NCBI RefSeq assembly: GCF_036375055.1 | Contig: NZ_DASUSQ010000043.1 | Location: forward strand, 8,472-72,471 | From: Umezawaea sp036375055 | GTDB taxonomy: Bacteria; Actinomycetota; Actinomycetes; Mycobacteriales; Pseudonocardiaceae | Length of the DNA: 64,000 nt | Direction: 5' to 3' | Shown here: one piece after another, positions 35,963-45,300 of the stretch | Layout: each line of letters opens with the position of its first letter | Position numbering within the stretch: position 1 is the first letter of the stretch | Program-made: the position numbers and the translations under genes | Notes under the pieces: model-generated | Told to the model about the DNA's origin: nothing | The model's database searches: none | Seen by the model: the letters and a program-made list of their open reading frames with translations, nothing else

Positions 35963-38900
35963 ATGGCGAATGAAGACACGCTCCGGGAGTATCTCAAACT
36001 GGTGACGGCGGATCTCCAGACCACCCGGCAGCGTCTTCAGGAGTTGGAGGAAGGCAACCAGGAGCCGATCGCGATCGTGGCGATGAGCTGCCGTTACCCC
36101 GGCGGTGTCCGCTCGCCCGAGGATCTGTGGCGGCTGGTCGAGTCCGGCGGCGACGCCATTTCCCCGCTCCCCGACGACCGCGGCTGGGGCACCGAAAACG
36201 GTGTTTTCGCCGTGGAGGGTGGCGGGTTCCTCTATGACGCGGCCGATTTCGAGCCCGCGTTCTTCGGAATTTCCCCGCGTGAAGCACTGGCCATGGACCC
36301 CCAGCAGCGGCTGCTGCTGGAAACGACGTGGGAAGTGTTCGAGCGGGCCGGAATCGACCCCAGGTCCCTGCGCGGCAGCCAGACCGGTGTGTTCATCGGT
36401 GGCAGCGCCATGGGCTACGGCATCGGCCTGACCGAGGTCCCCGACGAGGTCGCGGGCCACCTGCTCACGGGCGCGGCCCCCAGCGTCCTGTCCGGCCGCC
36501 TCTCCTACACGTTCGGCCTCGAAGGCCCGGCCGTCACGGTCGACACCGCCTGCTCCTCCTCCCTCACCGCGCTGCACCTCGCCGCCACCGCGCTGCGCAA
36601 CGGCGAGTGCTCCATCGCGCTCGCGGGCGGCGTCATGGTGATGAGCACCCCCGCCGTGTTCGCCGAGTTCGGCAAGCAGGGCGGGCTCTCCCCGGACGGC
36701 CGCTGCCGCGCGTTCTCCGACGACGCGGACGGCACCGGCTGGTCCGAGGGCGTCGGCCTGCTGCTCGTCGAGAAGCTGTCCGACGCGCGGCGCAACGGCC
36801 ACGAGGTCCTCGCGGTCGTGCGCGGCAGCTCGGTCAACCAGGACGGCGCGTCCAACGGCCTGACCGCCCCCAACGGCCCGTCGCAGCAGCGGGTGATCCT
36901 CCAGGCCCTGGCCAACGCCGGTCTGGCCCCCGCCGACGTGGACGTGGTGGAAGCCCACGGCACCGGCACCCGCCTCGGCGACCCGATCGAGGCGCAGGCC
37001 ATCCTCTCCACCTACGGCCAGGACCGCGAGCGCCCGGTGCTGCTGGGCTCGCTCAAGTCCAACATCGGCCACACCCAGTCCGCGGCCGGCGTCGCGGGCG
37101 TCATCAAGATGGTCATGGCCATCCGCCACGGTCTGGCTCCCAGGACGCTGCACGCCGACGAGCCGTCGCACCAGGTCGACTGGGACGCGGGTTCGCTGGA
37201 GATCCTGACCGAGGCCCGCCCGTGGCCCGAGACCGGCAACCCGCGCCGCGCGGGCGTCTCGTCGTTCGGCGTCAGCGGCACCAACGCCCACGTCGTGATC
37301 GAGCAGGCGCCCGCCGCCGAGCCGGTCGAGGTCCGGCGCGCGGGCCGCGAGGTGCTGCCGTGGCTGCTGGCCGCGCGCACCGAGGACGGGCTGCGCGAGC
37401 AGGCCCGCCGCCTGCGCGACCACCTCGCCGCCGCCGACCCCCACCTCGACGACGTGGCCTTCTCCCTGGCGACGACCCGCACCGCGCTCGCCCACCGCGC
37501 GGTCGTGGTCGGCGCCGACGCCCCCGCCCTGCACGCCGGCCTGGACGCGCTGGTCGACGGCGGCGCGGCGGCGAACCTCCAGCGCGGCACCGTCACCGAC
37601 GGCGGCCTCGCGGTCCTGTTCACCGGGCAGGGCAGCCAGCGGCTCGGCATGGGCCGCGAGCTGCACGACGCGTTCCCGGTGTTCGCGCAAGCCTTCGACG
37701 CCGTGTGCGCCGAGTTCGACGGCCCGGTGCGCGAGGCGGTGTTCGGCGACGACGCCGCCGCGCTGGACCGGACCGGCACGACCCAGCCCGCGCTGTTCGC
37801 GATCGAGGTGGCGCTCTACCGCCTCGTCGAGTCGTGGGGCGTGAGGCCGGAGTTCCTGGCCGGGCACTCGATCGGCGAGCTGGCCGCCGCCCACGTGGCC
37901 GGTGTCCTGTCCCTGGAGGACGCCGCGACGCTGGTCGAGGCGCGTGGCCGGTTGATGCAGGCGCTGCCGACCGGCGGCGCGATGGTGGCGCTCCAGGCCA
38001 CCGAGGAGGAAGTCCTCACGGTCATTGGTAACGACGTTTCTATTGCCGCGGTCAACGGCCCCGACTCGATCGTCCTCGCGGGCGACGAGGACGCCGTCCT
38101 CGCGGTGGTCGCCCGGTTCCCGGACCGGAAGTCCAAGCGGCTCAGCGTCTCCCACGCGTTCCACTCGGCGCACATGGACGCCATGCTCGACGACTTCCGC
38201 GCGGTGGCGGCGCGGCTGACCTACTCCTCGCCCACCATCCCGATCGTCTCCACGGCCACCGGCCGGGTCGCGACCGCCGTCGAGCTGTGCTCCGCCGACC
38301 ACTGGGTCTCCCACGTGCGCGACGCGGTCCGGTTCGCCGACGCCGTCCGCACGCTGGAAGGCCAGGGCGTGTCGACGTTCCTGGAGCTGGGCCCCGACGC
38401 CGTGCTCACCGCGATGGGCGCCGACAGCGTCGAGAAGGCCGTGCTGGTCCCGGCGCTGCGCAAGGACCGCCCCGAGGTCTCGGCCATCACCACCGCGCTC
38501 GCCGCGCTGCACGTGCGGGGCACCCGGATCGACTGGGCCGCCTACTTCGACGGCACCGGCGCCCGCCGCGTCGACCTGCCGACCTACGCGTTCGACCGCC
38601 AGCGCCTGTGGCTGGAGGACAACGGCTCGGTCGGCGACGTGACCTCCGCGGGCCTGTCGGCCGCCGGGCACCCGCTGCTCGCCGCGGTCCTGCCGATGCC
38701 CGACGGCGGCGTGCTGTTCACCGCGCGCCTCTCGGTCGCCACGCACGCCTGGCTGGCCGACCACGTCGTCGCGGACAACGTGGTCGTGCCCGGCACCGCG
38801 CTGGTGGAGCTGGCGATCCGCGCGGGCGACCAGGTCGGCTGCGGCCACCTGGAGGAGCTGCTGCTCCAGGCCCCGCTGGTCGTCCCGGCCCAGGGCGGCA

Positions 38901-41900
38901 TCAGCCTGCACGTCGAGCTGGACGCCGAGCCCGGCCGCCGGATGATCACCGTCTACTCCCGCACCGATGACGACGACGCCGCGTGGGTCGTGCACGCGAC
39001 CGGCGTCCTCACCGACGAGACCACGGCCCCCGCGTTCGAGCTGGCGCAGTGGCCGCCCGCCGGAGCCGTTCCCCTCGACCTGACCGGCCTCTACGAGGAC
39101 CTCGCCGTCGGCGGTCTGCGCTACGGCCCGGTGTTCCGCGGGCTGGTGAACGCCTGGCGCGGCGGCGGCGACGTGTACGCCGAAGTCGTGCTGCCCGAGG
39201 CGGAACAGCGTCGGGCGGGCGCGTTCGGCGTCCACCCGGCGTTGCTCGACTCCGTCCTGCACACCCTGGGCATCGCCGACGGCGACGCCCAGGAGCAGAG
39301 CGGCCCGGCGTCGCTGCCGTTCTCCTGGACCGGCGTGAGCCTGTTCGCCGCCGGGGCCGAGACGCTGCGCGCCCGCGTTTCCCCGTCGCCGCAGGGGGAC
39401 GGCATCTCGGTGGACGTCGCCGACGGCACCGGTTCACCGGTCGCCCGCGTCGACTCGCTGGTGCTGCGCCCGATCAGCGGCGAGCAGTTCACCCGAGCGG
39501 GCGGCGGCACCGACTCGCTCTACCGGGTCGACTGGACGCCGGTGACCACCGAGGCCGCGTCGGTGGAGGACGTGACGATCCTGCACGTCGCCGACTCGGC
39601 CGACGTGCACACCGTGACCGCGGAACTGCTCACGGGACTCAAGTCCTTCGTGGACGGTGAGCGCACCGAGGAGTCCGTGCTGGTCGTCGTGACCAGCCAC
39701 GCCGTCGCCGCGCTGCCCGGCGAGGACGTCACCGTCCCCGCCCAGTCCTCGGCGTCCGGCCTGGTGCGCTCCGCGCAGTCCGAGCACCCCGGCGCGATCG
39801 TGCTGGTGGACCTGGACGACGTGGCCGCGCTCGACGCGGTCCTGCCCGCCGTGCTGGGCGCGAACGAGCTGGAGGTCGCGGTCCGCGCGGGCACGTTGTA
39901 CGCCCCGCGCCTGGTCCGCGCGAACTCGGGTTCGATCGCCCCCTCCGCCACGGACTCCGCCTGGCGCCTGGACTTCACCGCCCCCGGCACGGTCGACAAC
40001 CTCACCACCATCCCCTGGCCCCACGCCGAGTCGGCGCTGGAGCCCGGCGAGGTCCGCATCGCGATGCGCGCCGCGGGCGTCAACTTCCGCGACGTGATGA
40101 ACGTGCTCGGCATGTACCCCGGCGACGCCGGGATCATGGGCCTGGAAGGCGCGGGCGTCGTGCTGGAGGTCGGTCCCGGTGTGGACGACCTCGCCGTCGG
40201 CGACCGGGTCATGGGCATGGTCGACGCCGCGTTCGGCCCCGTCGTGATCGCCGACCGCCGCAAGGTCTGCCCGATCCCGGACGGCTGGTCGTTCACCCAG
40301 GCCGCGGGCGTGCCGCTGGTGTTCCTCACCGCGCTCTACGCCCTGGAGGACCTGGGCGGCCTCAAGTCCGGCGAGTCGATCCTCGTCCACGCCGCCGCCG
40401 GTGGTGTCGGCATGGCCGCCACCCAGATCGCGAAGCACCTGGGCGCCGAGGTCTACGGCACCGCGAGCAAGGGCAAGTGGGACGCGCTGCGGGCCGCCGG
40501 GATCGCCGACGACCACATCGCCTCCTCCCGCACCACCGACTTCGAGCACGAGTTCACCATCGCCACCGACGGCCGGGGCGTGGACGTCGTCCTCAACGCC
40601 CTGTCCGGCGAGTTCGTGGACGCCTCGCTGCGCCTGCTGGCGCAGGGCCACGGCGGCCGGTTCCTGGAGATGGGCAAGACCGACGTGCGGCGCCCCGACG
40701 AGGTCGCCCGGCAGCACCTCGACGTGGAGTACACCGCGTTCGACCTGATCGAGGCCGGACCGGACCGCATCGGCGAGCTGCTGACCCGCCTGCACGGCTG
40801 GTTCGCCGACGGCTCGCTGTCGCCGCTGCCCGTGACGACGTGGGACGTCCACCGCGCCCCGGAGGCGTTCCGCTTCCTCGGCCAGGCCAAGCACACCGGC
40901 AAGGTCGTGCTGACCATCCCGACCCCGCTCGACCCGAACGGCTCGGTGCTGATCACCGGCGGCACCGGGGGACTGGGCGCGCTCGTGGCCCGGCACCTCG
41001 TCGCCGAGCACGGTGTGCAGCACCTGGTCCTGACCTCCCGCCGCGGCGCGGACGCCCCCGGCGCCCGCGAACTGGCCGACGAGCTGATCGGCCTCGGCGC
41101 GACCGTCGACCTGGCGGCGTGCGACGTCGCCGACCACGCCGCCGTCGCGGCCCTGCTCAAGGGGATCGAGCACCCGCTGACCGGCGTGGTGCACGCGGCG
41201 GGCGTGCTCGCCGACGGCGTCCTCGACTCGCTCACCCCGGAGCGGCTGTCCGCCGTGCTCGGCCCGAAGGCGGACGCCGCGGCCCACCTGCACGAGCTGA
41301 CCGCCGACGCGGACCTGGCGATGTTCGTCGTCTTCTCCTCGTCCTCCGGCCTGTTCGGCGGTGCGGGGCAGGCGAACTACGCCGCGGCCAACACCTTCCT
41401 CGACGGGCTCGCCGTGCACCGCCGCCACCGCGGCCTCCCGGCGGTCTCGCTGGCCTGGGGCCCGTGGGACCAGACCGCGGGCATGGGCTCGACGCTGTCC
41501 GACGCGGACTTCGCCCGCATGGCCCGCTCGGGGATGCCCGCGCTGGCCGCGGCCGACGGCCTGGCGCTGTTCGACCTGGCCCGCGCCACCGACGACGCCC
41601 TGCTCGCGCCGGTCAAGCTGGACCTCGCGACGCTGCGCGACTCGGGTGAGGTCCACCCGCTGCTGCGCGGCCTGGTCCGTGCCCCGGCCCGGCGCGCGGC
41701 GGCCACCACCGCGGGCAAGGCCGAACCGGCCTCCTGGTCGCAGCGGCTCGCGGGCAGGACCAAGGCCGAGCAGGACGAACTGCTGCTGGACCTCGTGGTC
41801 GGGCAGGTCGCGACCGTGCTCGGCTACGAGTCGGCGCTGGACATCAAGCCCACGCTGGCGTTCAAGGAACTCGGCTTCGACTCGCTGTCGGCGGTGGAGC

Positions 41901-42241
41901 TGCGCAACACGCTCAGCGCCGCCACCGGCGTGAAGCTGCCCGCGACGCTGGTCTTCAACTACCCCAACGCGATCGAGCTGGCCGCCCACCTGCGCGTGGA
42001 GCTGGCGGGCGACGACAGCACGGCCGCGACGCTCCTGGACGACCTCGACCGCCTGGAACTCGCGTTCGGCGAGGTCGGCGCGGACGACCCGATGCGCACC
42101 AAGATCACCAGCCGGTTGCAGCGCGTGCTGGCCAAGTGGAACGGCGGCTCCTCGGAGGAGAGCGCCGGAAAGGCCACTTTGGACGAGGCGGGCTACGACG
42201 AGCTGTTCGACTTCATCGACAACAACCTCAGCTCCTCGTGA
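35963..42241 (+). CDS. Type I modular PKS, gene C (single fully reducing module M9)
   Basis: A 2092-residue monomodular polyketide synthase: docking coiled coil (1-33), KS from residue 34, AT, DH, ER, KR, ACP (attachment Ser at about residue 1974) and a C-terminal docking tail. The AT has GHSIG and HAFHS (malonyl-CoA). The complete DH-ER-KR set predicts reduction of the beta-keto left by M8 to CH2, so it adds a saturated spacer between the polyol and the methyl-branched alkene. The DH has HxxxDxxxxP instead of HxxxGxxxxP, and the KR has LAD where B-type domains have LDD. The first about 110 codons are richer in A/T-ending codons than the rest. The gene follows a terminator, candidate promoter and RBS hairpin, and precedes gene D by 43 bp. 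ATG 35963 is chosen for its AAGAGG site and match to docking heads. Confidence 0.97.
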   Translation: MANEDTLREYLKLVTADLQTTRQRLQELEEGNQEPIAIVAMSCRYPGGVRSPEDLWRLVESGGDAISPLPDDRGWGTENGVFAVEGGGFLYDAADFEPAFFGISPREALAMDPQQRLLLETTWEVFERAGIDPRSLRGSQTGVFIGGSAMGYGIGLTEVPDEVAGHLLTGAAPSVLSGRLSYTFGLEGPAVTVDTACSSSLTALHLAATALRNGECSIALAGGVMVMSTPAVFAEFGKQGGLSPDGRCRAFSDDADGTGWSEGVGLLLVEKLSDARRNGHEVLAVVRGSSVNQDGASNGLTAPNGPSQQRVILQALANAGLAPADVDVVEAHGTGTRLGDPIEAQAILSTYGQDRERPVLLGSLKSNIGHTQSAAGVAGVIKMVMAIRHGLAPRTLHADEPSHQVDWDAGSLEILTEARPWPETGNPRRAGVSSFGVSGTNAHVVIEQAPAAEPVEVRRAGREVLPWLLAARTEDGLREQARRLRDHLAAADPHLDDVAFSLATTRTALAHRAVVVGADAPALHAGLDALVDGGAAANLQRGTVTDGGLAVLFTGQGSQRLGMGRELHDAFPVFAQAFDAVCAEFDGPVREAVFGDDAAALDRTGTTQPALFAIEVALYRLVESWGVRPEFLAGHSIGELAAAHVAGVLSLEDAATLVEARGRLMQALPTGGAMVALQATEEEVLTVIGNDVSIAAVNGPDSIVLAGDEDAVLAVVARFPDRKSKRLSVSHAFHSAHMDAMLDDFRAVAARLTYSSPTIPIVSTATGRVATAVELCSADHWVSHVRDAVRFADAVRTLEGQGVSTFLELGPDAVLTAMGADSVEKAVLVPALRKDRPEVSAITTALAALHVRGTRIDWAAYFDGTGARRVDLPTYAFDRQRLWLEDNGSVGDVTSAGLSAAGHPLLAAVLPMPDGGVLFTARLSVATHAWLADHVVADNVVVPGTALVELAIRAGDQVGCGHLEELLLQAPLVVPAQGGISLHVELDAEPGRRMITVYSRTDDDDAAWVVHATGVLTDETTAPAFELAQWPPAGAVPLDLTGLYEDLAVGGLRYGPVFRGLVNAWRGGGDVYAEVVLPEAEQRRAGAFGVHPALLDSVLHTLGIADGDAQEQSGPASLPFSWTGVSLFAAGAETLRARVSPSPQGDGISVDVADGTGSPVARVDSLVLRPISGEQFTRAGGGTDSLYRVDWTPVTTEAASVEDVTILHVADSADVHTVTAELLTGLKSFVDGERTEESVLVVVTSHAVAALPGEDVTVPAQSSASGLVRSAQSEHPGAIVLVDLDDVAALDAVLPAVLGANELEVAVRAGTLYAPRLVRANSGSIAPSATDSAWRLDFTAPGTVDNLTTIPWPHAESALEPGEVRIAMRAAGVNFRDVMNVLGMYPGDAGIMGLEGAGVVLEVGPGVDDLAVGDRVMGMVDAAFGPVVIADRRKVCPIPDGWSFTQAAGVPLVFLTALYALEDLGGLKSGESILVHAAAGGVGMAATQIAKHLGAEVYGTASKGKWDALRAAGIADDHIASSRTTDFEHEFTIATDGRGVDVVLNALSGEFVDASLRLLAQGHGGRFLEMGKTDVRRPDEVARQHLDVEYTAFDLIEAGPDRIGELLTRLHGWFADGSLSPLPVTTWDVHRAPEAFRFLGQAKHTGKVVLTIPTPLDPNGSVLITGGTGGLGALVARHLVAEHGVQHLVLTSRRGADAPGARELADELIGLGATVDLAACDVADHAAVAALLKGIEHPLTGVVHAAGVLADGVLDSLTPERLSAVLGPKADAAAHLHELTADADLAMFVVFSSSSGLFGGAGQANYAAANTFLDGLAVHRRHRGLPAVSLAWGPWDQTAGMGSTLSDADFARMARSGMPALAAADGLALFDLARATDDALLAPVKLDLATLRDSGEVHPLLRGLVRAPARRAAATTAGKAEPASWSQRLAGRTKAEQDELLLDLVVGQVATVLGYESALDIKPTLAFKELGFDSLSAVELRNTLSAATGVKLPATLVFNYPNAIELAAHLRVELAGDDSTAATLLDDLDRLELAFGEVGADDPMRTKITSRLQRVLAKWNGGSSEESAGKATLDEAGYDELFDFIDNNLSSS
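36062..42021 (+). other. Module M9: KS-AT(malonyl)-DH-ER-KR-ACP
   Basis: KS spans 36062-37312, with Cys at 36551 (DTACSSS). AT starts at about 37607, with Ser at 37868 (GHSIG) and HAFHS from 38153. DH spans about 38636-39480, with His at 38762, Asp (38774) at the usual Gly position, and HPALLD present. ER spans about 39970-40920, with HAAAGGVGMAA at 40388. KR starts at 40940 with LAD at 41208-41216 and catalytic Ser, Tyr (41378) and Asn present (B-type-like). ACP Ser is at 41882 (GFDSLS). The architecture parallels M1 closely, including the GVNFRDVMN stretch of the ER. Confidence 0.92.
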
Positions 42242-42383
42242 TCACCCCCAACCCGCCTGCACCGCTGTAGAGGAGACGACTCGAATGGCCAACGAAGACA
42301 AGGTCCTCGCCTACCTGCGAAAGGTGACGAGCGAGCTCGACGACGCGAAGCGGAAGCTGCGCGAGCTCGACCGCGAGGGCCAG
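42022..42383 (+). other. Docking interface between proteins C and D
   Basis: The tail of C (LLDDLDRLELAF, then RTKITSRLQRVLAKW, then YDELFDFIDNNL) faces the head of D (MANEDKVLAYLRKVTSELDD). The class is the same as at B/C and D/E. RTKIT is shared with the tail of B, so selectivity is probably set by a few charged positions. Confidence 0.75.
42269..42275 (+). promoter_or_regulatory. Ribosome binding site of gene D
   Basis: AGAGGAG ends 9 nt before ATG 42285. No terminator is seen in the 43-bp gap, so C and D are probably co-transcribed. Confidence 0.7.
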
Positions 42384-45300
42384 GAGCCCATCGCGATCGT
42401 CGGCATGGGCTGTCGTTTTCCCGGCGGTGTGTCGTCCCCCGACGAGCTGTGGCGGTTCGTGGAGTCCGGCGGTGACGCGATCGGCGGCATGCCGGGCGAC
42501 CGCGGCTGGGAGCTGAACCTCGACGACGACCCGGAGGCCGCGGGCAGCGCGTACGTGGCCGACGGCGGCTTCCTGCACGACGCCGCCCAGTTCGACGCGA
42601 ACTTCTTCGGCATCAGCCCCCGCGAGGCCCTGGCGATGGACCCGCAGCAGCGGGTGCTGCTGGAGGCGTCGTGGGAGACGCTGGAGCACGCGGGCATCGA
42701 CCCGCACACCCTGCGCGGCAGCCAGACCGGCGTGTTCGTCGGCGCCGCCCAGTACCAGTACGGCAACGCCGCCGAGACCGCCGACGCCGAGGACGGCGTC
42801 GAGGGCTACCTGCTCACCGGCAACGCCACCAGCGTCGCGTCCGGCCGCATCTCCTACACCCTGGGCCTGGAGGGCCCGGCCGTCACGATCGACACCGCGT
42901 GCTCCTCCTCGCTGGTCGCGCTGCACTGGGCCATCCAGGCGCTGCGCTCCGGCGAGTGCACGCTCGCGCTCGCGGGCGGTGTCGCGGTCATGGCGACCCC
43001 CGGCATGTTCGTCGAGTTCTCCCGCCAGCGCGGCCTGTCCACCGACGGCCGCTGCAAGGCGTTCTCCGCCGACGCCGACGGCACCGGCTGGGCCGAGGGC
43101 GTCGGCATGCTCGCCGTCGAGAAGCTGTCCGACGCGCGCCGCAACGGCCACCGGGTCCTCGCGATCGTGCGCGGCTCCGCCATCAACCAGGACGGCGCGT
43201 CCAACGGCCTGAGCGCCCCCAACGGCCTCGCCCAGGAGCGCGTCATCGCGCAGGCGCTGGCCTCCGGCAGGCTCTCACCGTCCGATGTGGACGCCGTCGA
43301 GGCGCACGGCACCGGCACCAAGCTCGGCGACCCGATCGAGGCGCAGGCGCTGCTCGCCGCGTACGGCCAGGACCGCGAGACCCCGCTGCTGCTGGGCTCG
43401 TTCAAGTCCAACATCGGCCACGCCCAGGCCGCCGCCGGTGTCGCCGGTGTCATCAAGATGGTCATGGCGATCCGCAACGGCGTCGTCCCGAAGACCCTGC
43501 ACGCCGAGAACCCCACCCCGCACGTCGACTGGGCCTCCGGAGCCGTCGAGCTGGTCACCGAGACCACGCCGTGGCCCGAGACCGGCCGCCCGCGCCGCGC
43601 CGCCGTCTCGTCGTTCGGCATCAGCGGCACCAACGCCCACACGATCATCGAGCAGGCGCCCGAAGCCGCGAACAGCGGCTTCGGAAGTTCTGATCCTTCC
43701 CAGCCCGTCGTGGGGACTCTTGAGCGAAAGCCGCTCCCCGTCGTCCCGCTGCTGCTGTCGGCCAAGACGTCCGACGCGCTGCGCGCCCAGGCCGCCCGGC
43801 TCGTCGCCCTGATCGAGGACGACGTCGACCTGACCGACGTCGCCTACTCGCTGGCCACCAGGCGTTCCCGCTTCGACCACGCCGCCGTGCTGGTCGGCGA
43901 CGACCGCGCCGAGCTGGCCGCGGGCCTGCGCGCCTTCGCCGAGGACGGCCCCGTCACCGACCTCGTGCGCGGCACCGCCGACGTGCGCGGCAAGACCGCC
44001 TTCGTCTTCCCCGGCCAGGGTTCGCAGTGGGCGGGCATGGCCGGTGAGCTGCTCGACTCCTCCCCGGTGTTCGCCGCCCGCATCGCCGAGTGCGAGCAGG
44101 CCCTGTCCGCGCACGTCGACTGGTCGCTGACCGCCGTGCTGCGCGCCGAGGACGGCGCGCCGGGCCTCGACCGCGTGGACGTCGTGCAGCCCGCGCTGTT
44201 CTCCGTCATGGTGTCGCTCGCGGCGCTGTGGCAGTCCCACGGGATCAAGCCCGACGCCGTCATCGGCCACTCGCAGGGCGAGATCGCCGCCGCGTGCGTG
44301 GCGGGCGCGCTCTCCCTGGAGGACGCCGCCCTCGTGGTCGCCCTGCGCGGCAAGGCGCTCATCGCCCTGGCGGGCAAGAGCGGCATGGCCTCGGTCGGCC
44401 TGCCCCTCGCCGACCTGCGCGAGCGGATCGCCGGCGTGGACGGCGTGACGATCGCGACCATCAACGGCCCGCGCTCCGTCACGCTCTCCGGCGAGCCCGA
44501 GGTGCTGGACCGCCTGGTCGCCGAGCTGGAGGCCGAGGGCCTGCGCGCCCGGCGCATCCGCGTCGACTACGCCTCGCACTCGCCGGTCGTGGAGATCATC
44601 CGTGACGAGGTCCTGGCCGCGCTCGCGCCGATCACCCCGCGCGCCACCACGATCCCGATGTTCTCCTCCGTGACCGGCGAACTGGTCGACGGCGCCGAGC
44701 TGGACGCCGAGTACTGGTACGGCAACGCGCGCGGCACGGTCGTCTTCGCCCCGACGGTCGAGGACATGATCGGCCGGGGCTTCCGGTCGTTCGTGGAGGT
44801 CAGCCCGCACCCGGTGCTCACCATGCCGGTGCAGGACATGCTCGACGACGCCGAGGTCACCGGTCTCGCCCTCGGGTCGCTGCGCCGCGACCAGGGCGGC
44901 CTCCGCCGCTTCCTCGCGTCGCTGGCCGAGGCGCACGTCCGCGGCCTGCCCGTGGACTGGCCCGCGCTGTTCGACGGCTCCGGCGCCCGCGCCGTCGAGC
45001 TGCCCACCTACGCCTTCCAGCACCGCCGCTACTGGATGATCGGCGGCACCTCGTCCGTCGTGGACGTCACCGCCGCCGGTCTCGGCGAGGCCGACCACCC
45101 GCTGCTCGGCGCGGTCGTGGACCTGTCCGACGACGACGGCGGTGTGGTGTTCACCGGCCGCGTGTCCGTCGGCACCCACCCGTGGCTCGCCGACCACGTC
45201 GTGTCCGGCCTGGTGTTCGTGCCCGGCACCGCGTTCGTGGACCTCGCGATCCGCGCCGCCGACCACGTCGGCTGCGCGCTGCTGGACGAGCTGACCGTGC

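Larger units (their letters stand above)
35490..36061 (+). other. Docking interface between proteins B and C
   Basis: The tail of B (35490-35708) has the pattern LDELDKLEAVL, then RTKITIKLQSLVSQW, then an acidic DDELFALINKQL end. The head of C (35963-36061) is a coiled coil with EDTLREYLKLVTADLQ. Tails ending DELF and heads beginning MANED recur at the C/D and D/E junctions. The class is therefore shared and order must rest on finer residues. The intergenic gap between the two genes is described separately. Confidence 0.75.
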
